Below, piece by piece: positions 9,065 to 17,094 of a DNA stretch of 64,000 nucleotides. A program made the translations under genes and the position numbers. Origin of the DNA: JAIRVZ01 sp031553415 (GTDB lineage Bacteria; Bacteroidota; Bacteroidia; Bacteroidales; Azobacteroidaceae); the NCBI GenBank assembly GCA_031553415.1, contig JAVBLO010000063.1, positions 11,919-75,918 of the forward strand. Reading direction: 5' to 3'. The notes below the pieces were generated by a model. That model saw only the letters and a program-made list of their open reading frames with translations, was not told the origin of the DNA and made no database searches. Numbering within the stretch: the stretch's first letter is position 1; each line of letters starts with the position of its first letter.

Positions 9065-10330
9065 ATGGAAAGTTTGCTTCATTATGTTTGGAAACATAAA
9101 TTGTATGATGCCGGGTATCTTATAACTTCATCCGGCAATTCTGTCTCAATCATCGATCCGGGAATCCACAATACACATGCTGGCCCCGATTTTTTCAATG
9201 CTAAAATACGTATTGGTGACGAAACCTGGGCAGGAAATGTGGAAATCCATTCTTATGCTTCGGATTGGAACAAACACGGACATCATACCGATAAAGCCTA
9301 TAATTCTGTTATTCTGCATGTTGTAGGAAACATCAACACGGAAATATATTCCGAAAACGGTCAGAAGATACCTCAATTGGTTCTGCAGATACCTGCGAAA
9401 GTGAAGGAAAATTATGAATACCTTTTAAGCAGGAATACATTGATTCCTTGTTTATGCCAAATAAGGGATATCCCCAAACTCTATTTAACCGACTGGCAGA
9501 ATGCATTGCTTATTGAACGCTTAGAAAGGAAAACAGACGATTTATACAAATTACTGAAAGATTACAAAGACAGTTGGATTGATGTTTTTTACATCACCCT
9601 GTCGCGCAACTTCGGATTTGGCATTAACAATGACGCTTTTGAACGTTTGGCAAGGAATTTGCCTTTGAAATATGTGTTGAAACATAAAGATTCACTGTTG
9701 CAGGTCGAAGCATTATTTTTCGGACAAGCCGGATTGTTGGATGAAGAAGAAGATAAAGATGATTATTACCATGCTTTGAAAAAAGAATATGAATTCCTGC
9801 GGCAAAAATTTAATTTAAATCCATTGGAATCACATATATTCAAAAGCCTAAGAATCAGACCGAATAATTTTCCTTATATCAAAATTGCCCAGTTAGCGGC
9901 ATTGGTAAGGACACAGGAATCTCTTTTTTCAAAAATGCTTGAAACCGAAGATGTAAATGTATTACGAACCCTTTTTATTTCCGAATTAAGCGGATATTGG
10001 GACACTCATTATGTGTTTGGAAAAACTTCATCTAAAAAGAAAAAGCTGATTGGACTATCTGCACAGAATATAATCCTTATCAATACTGTGATCCCGGTTT
10101 TATTCGCGTATGGAAAAGTCAAATACCAACCGGTTTTACAGGAAAAAGCGATTCGTTTATTGGAATCGATTAAACCTGAAAGCAATTATATAGTCAATGA
10201 ATTTACAAAAATCGGTATTCTTCCTCTTCATGCAGGGGATTCCCAGGCATTGATACAGCTTCAAAAGGAATATTGCGAGAAAAAGAAGTGTGTATTTTGC
10301 AGGATAGGACATAAACTTTTGTCAAAATAA
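9065..10330 (+). CDS. DUF2851 family protein
   Basis: This 421-residue cytoplasmic protein begins MESLLHYVWKHKL and carries the conserved DUF2851 segment DPGIHNTHAGPDFFNAKI followed by GNVEIH and a His-rich stretch (HGHHTDKAYNSVILHVV). The C-terminus has a cysteine group (CEKKKCVFCRIGH), which could bind a metal. The ATG at 9065 is chosen because upstream codons overlap the -7 box. The family has no assigned function. The N-terminal Asp/Glu/His pattern is compatible with a nuclease-like metal site, but that is only a guess. Confidence 0.82.
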   Translation: MESLLHYVWKHKLYDAGYLITSSGNSVSIIDPGIHNTHAGPDFFNAKIRIGDETWAGNVEIHSYASDWNKHGHHTDKAYNSVILHVVGNINTEIYSENGQKIPQLVLQIPAKVKENYEYLLSRNTLIPCLCQIRDIPKLYLTDWQNALLIERLERKTDDLYKLLKDYKDSWIDVFYITLSRNFGFGINNDAFERLARNLPLKYVLKHKDSLLQVEALFFGQAGLLDEEEDKDDYYHALKKEYEFLRQKFNLNPLESHIFKSLRIRPNNFPYIKIAQLAALVRTQESLFSKMLETEDVNVLRTLFISELSGYWDTHYVFGKTSSKKKKLIGLSAQNIILINTVIPVLFAYGKVKYQPVLQEKAIRLLESIKPESNYIVNEFTKIGILPLHAGDSQALIQLQKEYCEKKKCVFCRIGHKLLSK

Positions 10331-10352
10331 CAGATTGTCACACTAAACTTTG

Positions 10353-10360
10353 TATTTTTG
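10353..10360 (+). promoter_or_regulatory. Bacteroidetes -7 box upstream of the Ig-like lipoprotein gene
   Basis: TATTTTTG matches TAnnTTTG exactly and lies 20 bases before the ATG at 10380. This argues against an upstream TTG start at 10350. Confidence 0.55.
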
Positions 10361-10379
10361 CAGATTGAATAAAAAAAAT

Positions 10380-12275
10380 ATGATTGATAAGTATATTTCA
10401 CGAATAAAAGAGGCTTTACTTGCAATTGTTGTTATCTGCTTTTTCTTTTGCGGCTTATTCGCTTGCGCCAGCATAGGAAACCCGGGCGGTGGCCCTTATG
10501 ATGTCACTCCACCCCATTATGTGTCAAGTACACCGGCGCCTAATGCCATCGGTTATGACAAGAACAAAATAGAGATTATTTTTGATGAATTGATAGCTCT
10601 TGATAAGCAATCGGAAAAGGTTATCATTACTCCGCCTCAAAAACAAAATCCGATTATCCGGGCGCAGGGAAATAAAATCAGAATAGAATTGAAAGATTCC
10701 CTCTGGCCGAATACGACTTATACCATTGACTTTACGGATGCAATTGTCGACAACAATGAAAAAAATGTACTGGAAGGTTTTTCTTTCGCATTTTCAACAG
10801 GAGAAACCGTGGATTCTTTAATCATATCAGGACGTTTATTAAATGCTGAAAACCTGGAACCAATGCCTAATATCCTGATAGGTTTACATACTAACCTGAA
10901 CAATTCGGCTTTTGTAACCGAACCTTTCAGACGTACAACAAAAACCAATGACCGTGGAGAATTCTGGATAAGGAATGTAAGCCCGGGAACTTATCGTATT
11001 TATGCATTGAATGATTTGAACCGGGATTATAAATTTGACCAACCGGGCGAAGCAATTGCTTTTTATGATAGCCTGATTGTTCCGACTTTCAGGCATGAAG
11101 TTTATCAGGATACTATCTGGAAAGATACTACCAGAGTGGAAATAGACACCATCAAAGAAGTACCATTTACCCAATTTCTGCCGGATAATATTGCATTATT
11201 CCTGTTTCAGGAAGATTTCGAACGGCAATTTATGTCACGTGCCGAACGCAATGAAGCATACAAATTTACACTTCCGTTCAATGCACCGGTCACATCTCTT
11301 CCGAAGATTAAATTATTGGGACATGAGACTTACGAAAAATGGTATATTCCGGAAATAGCATCAAACAAGAAAAGTATTTCTTACTGGATTACCGACTCAT
11401 TGGCATACCTTGCAGATACATTGAAATTGGAAGTCAATTATTTGAAAAGCGATTCTTTGAATAACTTAAGTCCTGCTACCGACACATTAAAACTTTTCCA
11501 AAGGGTTAAACCCAAAGCATCCAAACCGAAAAAAGGAGAAGCCGGAAAAATAGATTTTCTGGGGATTAATATCAGCGGGAGCACTTCAATGGATGTTTTC
11601 GATACTCTAAAGATAACATTTTCCGAACCATTATTAAATTATGACAGCAAATTAATTAAAATAGAAGAAAAAGTCGATACTTTGTGGGAAGTAAGGGATT
11701 TCCCGATTCTGCCCGACAGTTTGAGTCCCCGTTCCTTCTGGATTGATAAGAGATGGCCTTATGAAAGGGAATATCAGGTAAGTATCGATTCTGCTGCATT
11801 TACCGGCATTTATGGTAAATGGAACGATAAAAAACAGACTAAATTCAAATTCAAGAAAGAAGATGATTACGGGCATTTGTATGTTGCTATTGAAGGAGAT
11901 GATGGAATTCCGGGAATCGGAGAACTGCTGGATGGGTCTGATAAAGTAGTAAGACATGTAATCCTGAAAGATGGAGAACTCTCATTCCCGAATCTCAAAC
12001 CGGGAAAATATTACCTCCGGTACATTGTTGACTGGAATGGGAATGGGAAATGGGACACCGGCAATTACAAGGAAAAGTTACATCCCGAACCGGTTTATTA
12101 TTATCCTGCATTTTTTGATGTCCGGCAAAACTGGGAAATCGAAAATTCATGGAATATAATCGAAGTTCCTATTGATAAACAAAAGCCTTTGGAGATAACT
12201 AAAAATAAACCGCAACAAAAAAGCGCAAATAAAGCTAAGTATGAAGAATATAACCGGAAACAACGCAAGGATTAA
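10380..12275 (+). CDS. Ig-like domain lipoprotein
   Basis: This 631-residue protein has a lipoprotein signal with a lipobox LFAC and Cys29 as the likely lipidated residue. A bacterial Ig-like (Big_5/SbsA type) domain follows at about residues 39-140 (TPPHYVSSTPAPNAIGYD, then IRIELKDSLWPNTTYTIDF). After it comes a carboxypeptidase-regulatory-like segment around residues 145-230 (FWIRNVSPGTYRIYALND). A second similar fold occurs near the C-terminus (LSFPNLKPGKYYLRYIVD). The tail is rich in Lys/Gln. It is an envelope protein of unknown role. The 3' end overlaps the next gene by 35 bp in another frame. Confidence 0.8.
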   Translation: MIDKYISRIKEALLAIVVICFFFCGLFACASIGNPGGGPYDVTPPHYVSSTPAPNAIGYDKNKIEIIFDELIALDKQSEKVIITPPQKQNPIIRAQGNKIRIELKDSLWPNTTYTIDFTDAIVDNNEKNVLEGFSFAFSTGETVDSLIISGRLLNAENLEPMPNILIGLHTNLNNSAFVTEPFRRTTKTNDRGEFWIRNVSPGTYRIYALNDLNRDYKFDQPGEAIAFYDSLIVPTFRHEVYQDTIWKDTTRVEIDTIKEVPFTQFLPDNIALFLFQEDFERQFMSRAERNEAYKFTLPFNAPVTSLPKIKLLGHETYEKWYIPEIASNKKSISYWITDSLAYLADTLKLEVNYLKSDSLNNLSPATDTLKLFQRVKPKASKPKKGEAGKIDFLGINISGSTSMDVFDTLKITFSEPLLNYDSKLIKIEEKVDTLWEVRDFPILPDSLSPRSFWIDKRWPYEREYQVSIDSAAFTGIYGKWNDKKQTKFKFKKEDDYGHLYVAIEGDDGIPGIGELLDGSDKVVRHVILKDGELSFPNLKPGKYYLRYIVDWNGNGKWDTGNYKEKLHPEPVYYYPAFFDVRQNWEIENSWNIIEVPIDKQKPLEITKNKPQQKSANKAKYEEYNRKQRKD

Positions 12276-13077
12276 AGCTTTGGGGTTATTGGCAGGCTTG
12301 CTGGTCTGCTCTTCAACCCTATTCGCCCAACAGGATTTGCCATTCCAATCAGGGGAACAATTGAATTATACGATTCATTACAAATATGGCATTGTAATGG
12401 CTAAAGCTGGTACAGGTCAATATACAGTAAAAGAAAATACATTCAGGGGAAAATCAACAATCAAAACTGCCCTGACATTCAAGACAAGCGGAATTGTTGA
12501 TGCTGCTTTCAGTATCAGAGATACATTGATTGCCTACGCTACTCCCGAATTAGTTCCCATTTTTCATCGCAAATATTTGCATGAAGGAAAAACTCATTAT
12601 GTCGAAGATATGGAATATAAAAAGTTTTCGGCAAATTCGACTTCGGTACAATCCAAAAAGGTTAAAGATGGAAGTGTCAGATTTGATACTTTGATAACTG
12701 TAAAAGGTGCCGGATATGATATGTTGAGTATTTTCCTTTTTGTCAGGACATTGGATTATTCAACCCTGAGTACGGGAGATACTTTTGGTTTGACTTCTTT
12801 TGTCGGAAGAGATGCTGTACCTTTGAATGTAAGGTATAAAGGACAGGCAATATTGGATAAAGGCTCGACAAAATATAAGACATTGCTTTTTGAAATAGAT
12901 ATAGTTGATCCGGCTTTCTCTGAGGCTAAAACCGCTATGGAAATGTGGGTTAGCGATGACAAAAATCATGTGCCTATAAAAATGCGTGCAAAGTTGAAAA
13001 TCGGGGCGGCTGAAGCAGAATTGTCTTCTTCAAAAAACCTGAAGCACCCTTTCGATTCTAAAATTGTAATCAAATAA
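12241..13077 (+). CDS. DUF3108 domain periplasmic protein
   Basis: This 278-residue protein has a signal peptide ending in TLFAQQ and the DUF3108 pattern: FQSGEQLNYTIHYKYGIV at the mature N-terminus, a central KGAGYDMLSIFLFVRTLDY, and a C-terminal VPIKMRAKLKIGAAEAEL. DUF3108 proteins are secreted beta-rich proteins without known activity. The start overlaps the lipoprotein gene by 35 bp, so the two are probably co-expressed. Confidence 0.85.
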   Translation: MKNITGNNARIKALGLLAGLLVCSSTLFAQQDLPFQSGEQLNYTIHYKYGIVMAKAGTGQYTVKENTFRGKSTIKTALTFKTSGIVDAAFSIRDTLIAYATPELVPIFHRKYLHEGKTHYVEDMEYKKFSANSTSVQSKKVKDGSVRFDTLITVKGAGYDMLSIFLFVRTLDYSTLSTGDTFGLTSFVGRDAVPLNVRYKGQAILDKGSTKYKTLLFEIDIVDPAFSEAKTAMEMWVSDDKNHVPIKMRAKLKIGAAEAELSSSKNLKHPFDSKIVIK

Positions 13078-13079
13078 TT

Positions 13080-13199
13080 AGCACACAGATTACATGGATT
13101 ACACAGATTAATATTCAGCCATGAATTTCACAAATTTACACTTTCATTTCAGTGTTACTTCGTGGAATTCGTAGCTAAACTATCCTGTTAATCTTGTAA
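13080..13199. repeat. CACAGATT/GAATTCGT-type intergenic repeat
   Basis: Degenerate copies of ACAGATTACATGGATTACACAGATT are followed by AATTTCACAAATTTACAC, a GTGGAATTCGTAG segment and TCCTGTTAATCTTGTAAATCCTG. The last part lies inside the end of the meaB gene and encodes its final residues. This is the same class of repeat as those at 15032 and 38086. Confidence 0.65.
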
Positions 13200-14291
13200 A
13201 TCCTGTCCTGAAGAAAAGTAAAGTTCCAGCATTTGTTTGGCAGCAACAAAAGAACTGATTTCGGAGTTAAGCACTTGTTGTTCTTTGATTTTCAAGGCTT
13301 TTCCGATGGTCTCGCTCTGGTAAAAATTGGATTTCAATTGTTCGTTGATGCTTTCATACATCCAGTATTTGGCCTGGTCATTCCGTTTGAATTCGAAATA
13401 TCTGTTATCCTTTACAAAAGTAAAGTATTCATCGACCATTTGCCAGATTTCAGGGATTCCGGTTTTATAATATCCCGAATAAGTCAATACTTTGGGCAAC
13501 CATCCGGATTCAGGCATAGGGAAAAGATGTAATGCATTCCTGAATTGCGATGCAGCTAAGTTGGCCTTATCGATATTACTTCCATCGGCCTTGTTGACTA
13601 TGATTCCATCAGCCATTTCCATAATTCCACGTTTAATGCCCTGCAATTCATCTCCGGTTCCGGCTAATTGAATTAACAGGAAAAAATCGACCATGGAATG
13701 AACTGCCGTTTCGGATTGACCAACACCAACTGTTTCGACAAAAATGGTGTCGAATCCGGCAGCTTCACATAGGATAATGGTTTCACGGGTTTTACGGGCA
13801 ACTCCACCTAAAGAACCTGCAGAAGGAGAAGGACGGATAAATGCATGAGGTTCACGAGACAGTTCTTCCATCCTGGTTTTATCACCCAAAATACTGCCTT
13901 TCGTACGTTCACTGCTCGGGTCTATGGCTAAAACAGCTAATTTTTTGTTTTTATCATGAATCAGATGCATCCCGAAGGCATCAATAGAAGTGCTCTTTCC
14001 GGCGCCCGGAACGCCTGTAATACCTATGCGTTGGGACTTTCCCGAATAAGGAAGGCATTTTTCTATCACTTCCTGAGCAATTTGCTGATGTTCAGGCTTA
14101 CTGCTTTCGACCAAAGTTACAGCCTGGCTCAATAAAGTAATATTCCCCTTCAGAATATTCTCTACATATTCCGAAGGGGTATAAGTCTTCCGTTGATTTT
14201 TCTTAAGATATGGATTTACAGAGGGTGGCTGTACAATACCTTTATTTACAGTCAGACCTGCATATTGTGGATCATTTTCCGGATAATGCAT
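13188..14291 (-). CDS. meaB: Methylmalonyl-CoA mutase-associated GTPase MeaB
   Basis: This 367-residue G3E-family GTPase (also annotated ArgK) protects and reloads B12-dependent methylmalonyl-CoA mutase. The Walker A GITGVPGAGKSTSIDAFG lies at about residues 90-107. DPSSERTKGSILGDKTRM and the Walker B region FVETVGVGQSE follow, as does VNKADG, the guanine-specificity motif. Length is normal, but the last residues (GQDLQD) appear to come from an intergenic repeat. The mutase genes are not in the window. It lies 4 bp downstream of the DUF1573-LysM gene and probably shares its promoter. Confidence 0.93.
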   Translation of the reverse strand: MHYPENDPQYAGLTVNKGIVQPPSVNPYLKKNQRKTYTPSEYVENILKGNITLLSQAVTLVESSKPEHQQIAQEVIEKCLPYSGKSQRIGITGVPGAGKSTSIDAFGMHLIHDKNKKLAVLAIDPSSERTKGSILGDKTRMEELSREPHAFIRPSPSAGSLGGVARKTRETIILCEAAGFDTIFVETVGVGQSETAVHSMVDFFLLIQLAGTGDELQGIKRGIMEMADGIIVNKADGSNIDKANLAASQFRNALHLFPMPESGWLPKVLTYSGYYKTGIPEIWQMVDEYFTFVKDNRYFEFKRNDQAKYWMYESINEQLKSNFYQSETIGKALKIKEQQVLNSEISSFVAAKQMLELYFSSGQDLQD

Positions 14292-14295
14292 TATA

Positions 14296-14913
14296 TCATG
14301 GAAGAACGATTGTTTGTCCTACCTTTAAGCTACCGTTATTTTTAATATTGTTCTTTTCTTTGATTTCTTTTACTTTGTTTGTTGTGCCATACGCATTTTT
14401 ACTTATTTTTTCCAGTGTATCACCTTTTTTTACAACATAAGTTGTACCTGTATTTCCTGTGCTAACCGGAGTTTTCGCAGGCTCGATACTTACCGGAGCT
14501 TGTGTAAGCTGTACATTGGCAGTTTCTGAAGCTTTTGAAGCCACAGTTCCTTTAATTGTTACGATAAAAGGAGCATCCTGTGCATTTGAATAGATGGATA
14601 TTGTTTTAGAAAAAGGACCTGGACGGCCTTTAGCTGCATAAGTTGCCTTTACAACACCTGTTTTTCCGGGAGCGATAGGCTCTTTTGTCCAATTGGGAGT
14701 CGTACATCCGCAGGAAGCGGTAACACGATTCAATTCCAAAGGAGCGTTTCCGGTGTTGGTAACAATAAATTCACATGAAGCATCCCCATCTTCTTCATAA
14801 ATTGTTCCAAAATTATGACTTGTTTCTGAAACACTAATTTCTGCTTTTCCTTGTGCAAATGTCAAAGTAACTCCGAAAAGCATACATGCTATAAAAAATT
14901 CAATACGTTTCAT
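14296..14913 (-). CDS. DUF1573 and LysM domain secreted protein
   Basis: This 205-residue protein starts at ATG 14913 with a signal peptide (MKRIEFFIACMLFGVTLTFAQ). A DUF1573 Ig-like domain occupies about residues 25-120 and contains the typical SCGCTTPNW cysteine motif. A Thr/Pro-rich linker leads to a C-terminal LysM domain at about residues 155-205 (YVVKKGDTLEKISKNAYG). LysM binds peptidoglycan, so the protein is likely held at the cell wall. Combining DUF1573 with LysM is uncommon. A longer upstream start at 14973 is less likely because it would extend past the signal peptide. Confidence 0.85.
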   Translation of the reverse strand: MKRIEFFIACMLFGVTLTFAQGKAEISVSETSHNFGTIYEEDGDASCEFIVTNTGNAPLELNRVTASCGCTTPNWTKEPIAPGKTGVVKATYAAKGRPGPFSKTISIYSNAQDAPFIVTIKGTVASKASETANVQLTQAPVSIEPAKTPVSTGNTGTTYVVKKGDTLEKISKNAYGTTNKVKEIKEKNNIKNNGSLKVGQTIVLP

Positions 14914-14970
14914 ATTTTCCAAAATTATTATAATTAATAGAGTGTCTGAACTTAGACTAATAAAACCGGG

Positions 14971-14978
14971 CAAAGTTA
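14971..14978 (-). promoter_or_regulatory. Bacteroidetes -7 box for DUF1573-LysM and meaB
   Basis: The minus strand reads TAACTTTG, a match to TAnnTTTG, about 58 bases upstream of the start at 14913. Confidence 0.45.
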
Positions 14979-15031
14979 AGCATAAACACAGAAAATTATC
15001 ATTTAAATAAAGTTAAGAGAATTAATTTTAG

Positions 15032-15103
15032 CACGAATTTCACGAAACAGCATTCGGTTAGCCAATTAACACTTTTATTTTGTGTCAATTCGTGAAATTC
15101 GTG
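15032..15103. repeat. Perfect 15-bp inverted repeat (CACGAATTTCACGAA)
   Basis: CACGAATTTCACGAA at 15032-15046 is exactly complementary to TTCGTGAAATTCGTG at 15089-15103. It lies downstream of the last PUL gene, so its hairpin could help end the long minus-strand transcript. It belongs to the same family as the repeats at 13080 and 38086. Confidence 0.85.
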
Positions 15104-15126
15104 GTAAAATTAAAAATCTGCGAAAT

Positions 15127-17061
15127 TTATTTTTGCTCGATAATTTTGGAAATCTCTTCCAGCTGGTTTTTATCTTCATCGGGAATTGTCAAACCCATCC
15201 CTGTTATTGCAGCAATTTTCCTTTCAAAACCATAGTCTTTTACACCACGACGCTCAGGACGGCGAGGGGCATATTTGCGGCAAAGTTCAGCCAGCATTTT
15301 GTCATAAAATATAAGTTGTTCCAGATATTTTATACAATCATCTTGCCGGTTAATTCCTGTTTCCACTTTTTCTTTGGAAGAATTATATTTATCATCATAT
15401 TGATAACCACTTTCATAAAAGGCAAGTGCAGCATTCAAGAATGCATTTTCCCGTAAAACCAATTGTTGATGGATAAAAGCGCTTGCAACAATATCTTTCA
15501 TATAAGGAGAATTTTTGGGTGCAGATTTGCGGGCTTTCAGGATGGCATCTATAGCCTCTTGTGCATTTACTTTCATTGCATCCATAATCTGGACAGGTGC
15601 TTGTTGCCCATTACTTTTCCATGTAGCTTCCGCTTTTTTCAAAGCATCATTTCCTTTGATTACGGCATTTACATAATCTGTCAGGCTTATTGCATTTTTG
15701 CGAATGAATGACATTCTTTTGGGTGCATCAGGATGATCCATCAGCATCCAGAAGCGGTAAGCTTGTAATCCACCGGGAGTGAGGCCATCGCCTTGCCAAA
15801 ACCAGGCTGGCATCAATTGAATGAATTTACTTTGGGCAATCGATACCGCTTTCAAACTTTTAAGCAGATCTTCACTTCCTTTTCCATAATATGGCTGAAG
15901 AAATCTGACAGCATCCTGATCGGAAAATGCTCTTTGGTTCATAGCTGCACCTACAGTCTGTTGAGTCAACAAACGGATAGGGTTGTCCAAGCTATCATCG
16001 CCTTTCACCATATAATCCTGATAAGCGATTCCGGCAAATCCTTCTTTGTAAATATTTTTGAAAATTGCAGAGATCATTTCATTATTATACCAATACAATG
16101 GATGCGGATGTTCGGCATCAAAAACAAGCATATCCAGCACAACGCTATATCCGGCATCCTGCAGGTCTTTTCCCCAAGGCGGACAATCAAGAACGGGCTG
16201 GTCATAACCTCCATATTTCACCGAAATCACCAAATCCTCTTTAGGCATTTTCAGCCGTTTCAATACATCTGGTTTTACATACCAATCGCGCATTCCAAAA
16301 AAGGAATTTTGGGTTCTTTTCTTTTTTAGTAAATCATATAACGTATTGCAATAATCTACGAAGTTACCATCAGTTGCATCATAGTTGATACATTCTTTCC
16401 ACGATTTCCATTGGTTAGCCCGGACAGTTTCAATGTCCAATGTCCAGGCTGCTTCTGCATAAGCATTGAGAAAACCATCCAATTCGGGCAATACATCGAG
16501 CATTTTCTCTGTTGAATAAAGGAAAAAATCCCTGAATACCGGATTATTCCATTGCTGGTGGGGAATTACATTTCCTCTTCCATCAGAAGAAATTGTTTTC
16601 GTATAAATGTCATTTTGATGTGCTTTTTGCAGAAATGAATCGAATACATTATCCGGATTCAACTCATTCTGATGAGCTTTCCAGAATTGATAAGGACAAT
16701 ATAACGAATAAGAACGGGAAATTACCAATTGTATACCTTTTGATTTAGCATATTGAATATTTCCGCGTAAAGTAGAAATGTTTCTTTTAATGCGATCAGA
16801 GTCAAATTCTCCGGCTTCCGGATATTTTGTTTGACTATAATCGACAAAGAATATGGGCATAAATTTGTAAGTTCCGATGGATATGATATTGAATCCATCT
16901 TTGGTAATGCGATCTATTTGTTCCCTGACTTCAGATTCTTTTTTAGGATCTGTCCATAAATTATCACTTACCGGAGCTATCTTATAACGCATCACTTCGG
17001 TTGTCTGGGAGAATGCTATTAGTGGGAAAAATACTAATAATAAGAATTTTAACTTTTTCAT
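15127..17061 (-). CDS. Uncharacterised secreted protein, possible TIM-barrel glycosidase
   Basis: This 644-residue protein has a signal peptide (MKKLKFLLLVFFPLIAFSQT). The first 380 residues or so resemble a TIM barrel: repeated strand-helix units with Trp/Asp/Glu-rich turns, such as DGFLNAYAEAAWTLDIETV, FGMRDWYVKPD and GIAYQDYMVKGDD. The last 230 residues are helical and Lys/Ala-rich. I do not recognise the family. The layout recalls large alpha-glucuronidase-type enzymes, but no diagnostic motif settles it. It is the last gene of the PUL, 33 bp after the GH2 gene, so a carbohydrate-related role is inferred from context. Confidence 0.6.
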   Translation of the reverse strand: MKKLKFLLLVFFPLIAFSQTTEVMRYKIAPVSDNLWTDPKKESEVREQIDRITKDGFNIISIGTYKFMPIFFVDYSQTKYPEAGEFDSDRIKRNISTLRGNIQYAKSKGIQLVISRSYSLYCPYQFWKAHQNELNPDNVFDSFLQKAHQNDIYTKTISSDGRGNVIPHQQWNNPVFRDFFLYSTEKMLDVLPELDGFLNAYAEAAWTLDIETVRANQWKSWKECINYDATDGNFVDYCNTLYDLLKKKRTQNSFFGMRDWYVKPDVLKRLKMPKEDLVISVKYGGYDQPVLDCPPWGKDLQDAGYSVVLDMLVFDAEHPHPLYWYNNEMISAIFKNIYKEGFAGIAYQDYMVKGDDSLDNPIRLLTQQTVGAAMNQRAFSDQDAVRFLQPYYGKGSEDLLKSLKAVSIAQSKFIQLMPAWFWQGDGLTPGGLQAYRFWMLMDHPDAPKRMSFIRKNAISLTDYVNAVIKGNDALKKAEATWKSNGQQAPVQIMDAMKVNAQEAIDAILKARKSAPKNSPYMKDIVASAFIHQQLVLRENAFLNAALAFYESGYQYDDKYNSSKEKVETGINRQDDCIKYLEQLIFYDKMLAELCRKYAPRRPERRGVKDYGFERKIAAITGMGLTIPDEDKNQLEEISKIIEQK

Positions 17062-17094
17062 TTGTATATTAAATTACCTCTCAAATTTATTGAA

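Noticed and set aside
10350..10380. TTG start at 10350 for the Ig-like lipoprotein
   Set aside because: It overlaps the -7 box and would spoil the lipoprotein signal; ATG 10380 fits both.
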